From positions 106,166-170,165 of the forward strand of contig NZ_JAMDHK010000010.1 in assembly GCF_024721115.1 (NCBI RefSeq): a DNA stretch of 64,000 bases, read 5' to 3'. Both the position numbers and the translations under genes were made by a program. Below, one piece after another: positions 59,084 to 64,000 of this stretch (position 1 is its first letter; every line of letters starts with the position of its first letter). The notes beneath the pieces were generated by a model. It saw nothing but the letters and a program-made list of their open reading frames with translations, had not been told where the DNA came from and did no database searches. The stretch is from Salipiger pentaromativorans. Lineage in GTDB: Bacteria > Pseudomonadota > Alphaproteobacteria > Rhodobacterales > Rhodobacteraceae.

Positions 59084-60310
59084 TCAGGCGGCGGATTTGC
59101 GGCAAAGGGCTGTCACCATTGGACCGGTGGAGAACCGGCCCTCCGAGGCCATCTTTGCGAGATGTCGCAGATATGCGCCCGGTGAGCGGATCTCGGAAAA
59201 GCGCTCCAGCATCGCGGCCAACGCGATGGAGGCTTGGTCTCGGCCCATTTTCAGTACGGCCTCCTCCCAACAGGCGGTCGAGATGCCCATCATCGGGTAG
59301 AGGCGCTGTGCGGCGGCAATCATATCGGGCCAGTCGCGAATGGGTTCGGGGCTGTAGCTCTGGAATTCTGCGCAAACAGATAGAACCATTCGTAAAGGAG
59401 GCGTGCGTTGCTTTGGCAACGGAACGACCGTTCCCGATGTCACGACCTTTCTTTGCGTATCTCGAGGCGCGGGGCTGTCCTCAGACGAAATCGGATCATC
59501 TTCATTGCTCTTTTCAGATTCAAAAGAGTCTTTATTTGAATTCTGATAGTGCTGCTCAATCTGGTCGTCATTGCTGCTCAGATCTTCTGTTTTCACGAGA
59601 CCGAGGGCGCGTTGCGCGGCGGTCAATGCGTCGTTCAGTGCCGTCTGAATCGCTGTCAGCTTGTCTTCGTCGAGCTTGCGCCGCAGGGCTCGGGCGGTGA
59701 GCCGGGCCAGATCGTCATAAGCGTCCCAGGGCGCGGCGCCGGGGTGTTCCAAGGCTCCGAACTCGGTGAGGGCGGCAAGGTCGCGGCGCATCAGGCTGAC
59801 GATCTCGCGCAGATGCCGGAGCCGGGCATCGCGGGCCTTCAGCCGGTCGGCGGCGTCCTGGAACTCGGCAAAGCGATGCGCGAGCGGGGTCAGGTCGAAC
59901 CCGTAGGCGACCTTGGTTCCGGCGAGGCGGCGGGCGTAGCGTTTGCCGTTCGGGCTGTCGCGGCGCAGGAGGATGCCGGCGGCGACGAGATGGCCGAGAT
60001 GGCGTCGCATGGTCGAGCAGGGCATGCCGTTCAGCCGCTCGCAGATCGAGGCGTTGGACGGGTAGACCACCGGGGCGCCGGCGCTCGGGTCGAGCCGGGT
60101 CTCGGGGTGAAAGCTGATAAGCGCCTGCAACACCGCGAGGTCGCGATCCGAGAGACCGTAGAGTTCGCGCGCGGCGGAAAGGCTGCGCAGGGCCTGCCAT
60201 TTGTCGATGGCGGGGCAGGGGGTGGTTTCCGCGTCGCGGTGCCGGAGGCTGGCCTGCAATTGGCCAGCCTCGAGCGTCCGCCCGAAAGGCGTGATGGGTC
60301 GATAGTCCAT
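59084..60310 (-). CDS. repC: Replication initiator RepC
   Basis: A 408-residue RepC of the repABC type from ATG 60310 (MDYRPITPFGRTLEAGQLQA). The first 170 residues contain the winged-helix region LSDRDLAVLQALISFHPETR, SNASICERLNGMPCSTMRRH and GILLRRDSPNGKRYARR. A charged linker follows (residues 260-310), and the C-terminal domain carries PEPIRDWPDMIAAAQRLYPM and GAYLRHLAKMASEGRFS. It initiates replication at an origin within its own gene. Expression is limited by the RNA transcribed from the opposite strand at 60395-60449. Confidence 0.95.
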   Translation of the reverse strand: MDYRPITPFGRTLEAGQLQASLRHRDAETTPCPAIDKWQALRSLSAARELYGLSDRDLAVLQALISFHPETRLDPSAGAPVVYPSNASICERLNGMPCSTMRRHLGHLVAAGILLRRDSPNGKRYARRLAGTKVAYGFDLTPLAHRFAEFQDAADRLKARDARLRHLREIVSLMRRDLAALTEFGALEHPGAAPWDAYDDLARLTARALRRKLDEDKLTAIQTALNDALTAAQRALGLVKTEDLSSNDDQIEQHYQNSNKDSFESEKSNEDDPISSEDSPAPRDTQRKVVTSGTVVPLPKQRTPPLRMVLSVCAEFQSYSPEPIRDWPDMIAAAQRLYPMMGISTACWEEAVLKMGRDQASIALAAMLERFSEIRSPGAYLRHLAKMASEGRFSTGPMVTALCRKSAA

Positions 60311-60334
60311 GAATTTATCACGAAGACAAAAAAA

Positions 60335-60368
60335 TCCCGGTCCGCGAATCACTTTGGACTTGCGGGGA
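60335..60368 (-). promoter_or_regulatory. Attenuator hairpin in the repC leader
   Basis: On the minus strand, TCCCC-GCAA-GTCC and GGAC-C-GGGA can pair around a 12-base loop and are followed directly by seven T (60328-60334), about 20 bases before ATG of repC. This is the transcription terminator expected in repABC leaders, favoured when the counter-transcribed RNA binds the nascent leader. Confidence 0.6.
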
Positions 60369-60394
60369 GCGTTGCCGACCACTAGCTTGAGAGT

Positions 60395-60449
60395 GCGAAA
60401 AACAAGTCTGGGTCTCGTGAAGCGCCGTCTTTGCGGGACCTTTTCTTTT
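60395..60449 (+). ncRNA. Counter-transcribed RNA (ctRNA) controlling repC
   Basis: Between repB and repC on the strand opposite to repABC. A promoter TTGCGG (60360-60365)-17 bases-TAGCTT (60383-60388) leads to a start near 60395. A hairpin GGTCTCG (60411-60417) with CGGGACC (60434-60440) is followed by TTTTCTTTT (60441-60449), a good intrinsic terminator. The predicted size of about 55 bases agrees with the ctRNAs known in repABC plasmids. It is complementary to the repC leader and also sets plasmid incompatibility in known cases. Confidence 0.65.
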
Positions 60450-60489
60450 GCCTGTGCCGTGCCTCCTTTTTTGGTTTTGCTGCTCTTCC

Positions 60490-61497
60490 TCAGTCTTCCG
60501 CCCGGGTTCTCCAGCGGGCGTGAAGCTCTTCGATCACCTCTTGCGCCTCGGCTTCGAGCCAGTCGGCAAAGCCGGGTTCGTCCAAGTCGATGGCGAGGCC
60601 CTTGGCGGTGCGTTTGACGCTGCCAGCCTTGCGGCCACCGATGGTGATCGGATGTTTTGCGGGCGCGGATTTGCCCGTGCTCTGCACGGCGCTCCGGCGC
60701 GGGGCAGGGGAGGCGCTCACCGCTTTCAGCACCGCCTCGAAGGCGGCGACGGAGACATCCTCGGGCACGGGCTCCTGCCGCACCAGGGCGGTTTCCGCAT
60801 CGGTATGCACGCGCTCGGCCAGAGCGGCGAGTTCGGCGCGGTCGGCGCCGGTGTCGTCGATGGCGCGCGACAGGGCCTCCCAGCGCGGGCGCCCGATGCC
60901 ATGTGCGGCGCCGATCGCCTCGATCAGCTCGCGCCCGACGCTGCCGGCGATGGCCATGGCCATGGAGACGGAGGATTTCGTCACCGTCAGAACCTCGGCG
61001 ACGCGGGCCTGGTTGCCGAAGCCCGATTCCACCAGCTCCTGCGCGAAGAGCGCCTTTTCGATATAGGAGAGATCGCGCCGGGCCATGTTCTCGGAGATCT
61101 GCGCCTGCATCGCGGCGCTGTCGTCGAGACTGGCCACCAGCGCGCGGACCTTGGTCACGCTGTCGGACTGGCGGATCGCCTCGAGCCGGCGGCGGCCATA
61201 GACCAGCTGATAGCGGTCGGGCTCGCTCGGGTGGCGGCGCACCAGGATCGGCACGGTCTGGCCGTTCTGCTCGATGGCGTGGCGGAGGTCGAGCACATCC
61301 GCCGGGTCGAGCCGGTCGCGCAGGCGGTCGTCTTCGATGGCGCCGGGGTCGAGCTCCCAGACATGGTGGCTGTCAACCGCGTTGCGCGCCGAGCGCAGGG
61401 CGCGGTTGGTGGACATCATCGACGGCGCGGCGCTGCCGGCTCCGGCGGCGGCGAGACTGTCGAGCATGGACATACGTTTCTTGCGGGTATCGGTCAT
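60490..61497 (-). CDS. repB: Partition protein RepB (ParB-like)
   Basis: A 335-residue ParB-family protein from ATG 61497 (MTDTRKKRMSMLDSLAAAG), overlapping the repA stop (ATGA). ParB/Srx domain: LDPADVLDLRHAIEQNGQTV, PILVRRHPSEPDRYQLVYGR, RRLEAIRQ; box II ISENMARRDLSYIEKALFAQ; HTH QARVAEVLTVTKSSVSMAMA. It should bind the parS-like palindromes after repC and act with RepA in segregation. The frame is open four codons further upstream. Confidence 0.95.
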   Translation of the reverse strand: MTDTRKKRMSMLDSLAAAGAGSAAPSMMSTNRALRSARNAVDSHHVWELDPGAIEDDRLRDRLDPADVLDLRHAIEQNGQTVPILVRRHPSEPDRYQLVYGRRRLEAIRQSDSVTKVRALVASLDDSAAMQAQISENMARRDLSYIEKALFAQELVESGFGNQARVAEVLTVTKSSVSMAMAIAGSVGRELIEAIGAAHGIGRPRWEALSRAIDDTGADRAELAALAERVHTDAETALVRQEPVPEDVSVAAFEAVLKAVSASPAPRRSAVQSTGKSAPAKHPITIGGRKAGSVKRTAKGLAIDLDEPGFADWLEAEAQEVIEELHARWRTRAED

Positions 61498-62708
61498 TTG
61501 CGTCCCCATGTCGCCTGAATCAGCGCGGCGATCTCATCGTTGACCGCATTCAGGCTTTCGATGGCGCGGTCATAGGTGGACCGGGTGAAGGCCGAGCGTT
61601 CGACCTCGTAGAGTGTCTGTTTGGTCAGCCCGGCATCCGAGATCGCGGTGGATTTCAGCATCGGCGCGTTCAGCACCTTCTCGCCATACATGGTCCGCAG
61701 AAAGGCGACGATCCGGTTTTGAGGGGCGTCGGTGGGTTCATACCGCGTTAGCAGATAGCGCATCCAGTCGTGCTTCATGTCGGCGCCGGATTCGGCGATC
61801 ACGTCCATGAGGTCGGCGGTCATGCGCAGGAATTGCGACATCGACATCACGTCGAGCATCTCGGGGTGGATGGTTACCAGCACTCCAGTGGCGGCGGAGA
61901 GCGCCGACATGGTGAGAAAACCGAGCTGCGGCGGGCAGTCGATCACCACCACGTCATAGTCGGAATCGACCTGGGACAGAGCCTCTTTCACCCGGAAAAA
62001 GAACAGCCCGGCATTGCCCTGCGCCAGCGCGCGCGGGGTCTCGTGCTCGAATTCCATCAGTTCGAGATTGCCGGGGATCAGGTCGAGCCCGGGGATATAG
62101 GTCTTGCGGATGACGGTGGAGATCGGCGCCGGATCGTCGTAGCGGATGGCGTCATAGAGCGTGCCGCCGTCGGTCAGGTCGTATTCCGGCTGCACGCCGT
62201 GCAGGGCGGTGAGCGAGGCCTGCGGATCGAGGTCGATGGCCAGAACGCGGTAGCCGAGCAGAGCCAGCCGCTGCGCCAGATGTGCAGAACTGGTGGTCTT
62301 GCCCGATCCGCCCTTGAAGTTCATCACGCCGATGACCTGCATGCGGTCGATATATTTCTGGTCGCTCCCTTCCGGGGCGAGGCGCCGTCCGGGCAGGTAA
62401 TCCCCGGGCTTGCGGGCGGTTTTCTCGAGAAGCTCGCGGAGCTCTTTGATGTCCTGGACGGAATAGAGCCTGCGATTGCCCGGCGTCAGCTCGGGCGAGG
62501 GGCCGCGGCCTTCGAGATGGAGCTTGCGCAGATAGCTGTCGTTGACGCCCAGCATCGCCGCCGCCTCGCCGGAGGTGAACTTGCGCATGGTTTTCGACGC
62601 ATCGGGGGGAAACAGGCTCTCTCCCTGCGCGTGGAGCTGGGTGGCGAGCATTTCGGAATGCTCACGGATAACGGTATTGAGGTCTTCCTGAACGAAGAAA
62701 TCTTCCAT
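61494..62708 (-). CDS. repA: Partition ATPase RepA (ParA-like)
   Basis: A 404-residue ParA-type ATPase. The N-terminal part has a MerR-like HTH (KFTSGEAAAMLGVNDSYLRK). The deviant Walker A KGGSGKTT is at residues 132-139, Walker A' is LDLDPQASLTALHG-like (AIDLDPQASLT), and Walker B is VVVIDCPPQLGFLTMSAL. RepA powers partition and represses the repABC promoter. It is the first gene of the operon; a likely operator lies upstream. Confidence 0.96.
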   Translation of the reverse strand: MEDFFVQEDLNTVIREHSEMLATQLHAQGESLFPPDASKTMRKFTSGEAAAMLGVNDSYLRKLHLEGRGPSPELTPGNRRLYSVQDIKELRELLEKTARKPGDYLPGRRLAPEGSDQKYIDRMQVIGVMNFKGGSGKTTSSAHLAQRLALLGYRVLAIDLDPQASLTALHGVQPEYDLTDGGTLYDAIRYDDPAPISTVIRKTYIPGLDLIPGNLELMEFEHETPRALAQGNAGLFFFRVKEALSQVDSDYDVVVIDCPPQLGFLTMSALSAATGVLVTIHPEMLDVMSMSQFLRMTADLMDVIAESGADMKHDWMRYLLTRYEPTDAPQNRIVAFLRTMYGEKVLNAPMLKSTAISDAGLTKQTLYEVERSAFTRSTYDRAIESLNAVNDEIAALIQATWGRK

Positions 62709-62803
62709 CTGCTCCTGCCGCCTCTCGCGTCTTGCGCGCGTGTGTGTCTTGTCGTTTCATCACGCCGGGTTCCGGAACGGTCGGTTGTGTCACCGCTTCG
62801 TGT

Positions 62804-62839
62804 TCACGGAAATTGGCGTGTTCGGACGCTTTTCCGTGA
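62804..62839. promoter_or_regulatory. Inverted repeat upstream of repA
   Basis: TCACGGAAA (62804-62812) and TTTCCGTGA (62831-62839) form a perfect 9-base inverted repeat with an 18-base spacer, about 95 bases before the repA start. Position and size suit an operator for autorepression by RepA/RepB. The surrounding region 62709-62973 contains no gene. Confidence 0.5.
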
Positions 62840-62973
62840 CTATTGGCGAAATCGCCGGATTCGTGCAAGAGTTTTCCACAATATTCGGTGGATAGAGTCT
62901 GCAGCCCCTGCCAGGGATGGGGGCTTGCGCGCACCCAGCTGACGGCGCATGCGCCGGGAAGGGTGTCTTTGTG

Positions 62974-64000
62974 TCAGTCTGCGGTCAGCCGACCGAGGAT
63001 GCGCAGCGCATTGCCTTCCAGCGCCTCCGCCGCCTCGGCGACATAGCCGGAGGCCGCGCCTTGCATCTGCGCGACGGTGCCGGTCGTGGCGATCCGGGCG
63101 GCGACCATCCGGTCGACCATATCCACGATGCGGTTTCTGAGTACGCTGGCGCGCATGCCCGCATCTCCGGCGATCCGTTCCCAGTGGCGCGGGGCGAGAT
63201 CGCCGGGCCGCCGTGCCTTGCCCGCCAGCTTTTGGGCATAGGTCTGGACGACCCTGGGCCCGCCGCCGCGCCCGTCCCAGGGCAGGACGGTCGAGACATC
63301 GTAAAGCGGGGCCAGCCCGGGCAGTGCGTTCAGCGGAAAGAGCAGGCTGTAATTCTTGGCGTGGGCGTCGGTATTGGCGACCAGGACGTTGAACAGCACC
63401 TGATCGAGAAGCGCATCGCCAATGGGCTGCGCCAGCCTGTGCCGCGTGGCAAAGAGCTGCGCGAGGGTCAGTCCCGGCAGGCTGCCGCGTTCGTATTTGC
63501 GCCCCGGCGGCAGGCCGTTGGCCTGGGCGAAATCCTCCTGATGCACGCGGCGGATGCCGCCTGCGGCCGTGAGGGCGCGATCATAGCGCAGCACGCAGAT
63601 CGCGGCGCGGTCCTGCGCCGAAAGGATGCAGGCGCGTGCGGTGTCGATGCCGATGGCTGTGGCGAGATGCAGGCAGTAGGTTTCGTTTTCGGTGAGGCCC
63701 GGCAGGCGCGGATTGTCGGGCTTGAGGATGACGGTCGAGGGCGCGCCGTTCAGGGGAACGGCCAGCGCGTCGCCCTCGCGGGGCAGCCGCAGAACGGGGG
63801 TGCCGTCCGGCGCCAGAACCGCCAGCGCGGTCTTTTTCTGCCCGCCGGCCAGCGACAGGCGCACGCCCTCTTCACCGGCGAGGAAGGGGCGCTGTTCGAG
63901 ATCGTCGAAATGACGGGCCAGGGCGCGTTGCGGGTCGGGGTCGTCATAGAACGCAGTCAGCGGAACGTAAGACCAGCGCTCGGGGTCGGGCGGCGCGCCG
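62974..64000 (-). CDS. hipA: HipA-type serine/threonine kinase, 5' end outside window
   Basis: 342 codons are visible; the frame runs past base 64000. HipA features: FLAGEEGVRLSLAGGQKKTA (start of the kinase core), STVILKPDN (ATP-binding lysine), ICVLRYDR, the catalytic loop VANTDAHAKNYSLL (D and N) and the metal-binding D in LAPLYDVST. HipA kinases phosphorylate glutamyl-tRNA synthetase in the best-studied case and form toxin-antitoxin pairs with HipB. A HipB gene, usually just upstream, would lie beyond the window. Presence beside the replication module would suit plasmid maintenance. Confidence 0.9.
   Translation of the reverse strand, partial: GAPPDPERWSYVPLTAFYDDPDPQRALARHFDDLEQRPFLAGEEGVRLSLAGGQKKTALAVLAPDGTPVLRLPREGDALAVPLNGAPSTVILKPDNPRLPGLTENETYCLHLATAIGIDTARACILSAQDRAAICVLRYDRALTAAGGIRRVHQEDFAQANGLPPGRKYERGSLPGLTLAQLFATRHRLAQPIGDALLDQVLFNVLVANTDAHAKNYSLLFPLNALPGLAPLYDVSTVLPWDGRGGGPRVVQTYAQKLAGKARRPGDLAPRHWERIAGDAGMRASVLRNRIVDMVDRMVAARIATTGTVAQMQGAASGYVAEAAEALEGNALRILGRLTAD

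Noticed and set aside
1..64000. CRISPR array, tRNA or rRNA genes
   Set aside because: No regularly spaced repeats and no recognisable tRNA or rRNA sequence were noticed while reading the window.

Overview
The window is GC-rich, densely coding DNA of alphaproteobacterial type and reads as part of a large plasmid or chromid of a Rhodobacteraceae-like bacterium. The main evidence is a complete repABC replication/partition module (59.0-62.8 kb) with a typical counter-transcribed RNA gene between repB and repC. Further support comes from several ABC/TRAP-fed catabolic islands and many insertion-sequence remnants of families common in this group (IS91, IS427-type IS5, IS3, ISL3, IS30, Tn5053-like). 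No rRNA, tRNA or CRISPR array was seen.

Layout. (1) 0-10.1 kb is a scarred region: an IS91 element with a broken transposase; an AraC regulator divergent from a short-chain dehydrogenase; a TPP riboswitch heading a ruined HMP/thiamine-precursor transport operon (stop codon in the ykoF-like gene, IS427-type insertion with CTAG duplication in thiZ, 3' end lost); and a copper cluster on the minus strand (truncated multicopper oxidase, cytochrome c, Cys/His-rich protein behind a CueR-type promoter, truncated copper ATPase). (2) 10.1-20.5 kb is a GntR/UTRA regulator divergent from an eight-gene operon: enoyl-CoA hydratase homologue, two SDRs, TRAP DctQ/DctM, aldehyde dehydrogenase, TRAP DctP and a GMC oxidoreductase. 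Its substrate is unknown, but it looks like uptake and stepwise oxidation of an alcohol or related compound. (3) 20.9-42.9 kb, all on the minus strand, is a large amide/urea nitrogen-scavenging regulon: AmiC-like sensor and AmiR-type ANTAR antiterminator, urease accessory and structural genes (ureE, ureF, fused ureAB, ureC, ureG, ureD), aliphatic amidase amiE, a MoxR/VWA ATPase pair, a five-part urea/short-chain-amide ABC transporter, both subunits of an N,N-dimethylformamidase-like enzyme, a Rieske-oxygenase-like protein that has lost its metal ligands, a Sel1-repeat protein and an orphan small protein. (4) 43.2-43.9 kb holds Tn5053-type transposase debris. (5) 43.9-55.2 kb is a TetR-controlled operon with two hydantoinase/oxoprolinase A/B pairs flanking a TRAP transporter. 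(6) 55.5-58.6 kb is transposase debris, an IS3 element and a decayed DUF1403-scpB gene pair. (7) 59.0-62.8 kb is repABC with two parS-like palindromes after repC. (8) 63.0-64.0 kb is a HipA-type kinase cut by the window edge.

How the parts work together. The amide/urea block is the most coherent system. The transporter would import urea and small amides, AmiE and the dimethylformamidase-like enzyme would release amine or ammonia, and urease would finish urea. AmiC/AmiR would couple expression to amide supply by antitermination; a hairpin with the expected ANTAR loop lies in the 309-base leader before ureE. The most unusual members are the dimethylformamidase homologue inside a urea regulon and the ligand-less Rieske-like protein translationally coupled to a Sel1 protein. 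All functional statements are inferred from sequence patterns and remembered families; no search was run.
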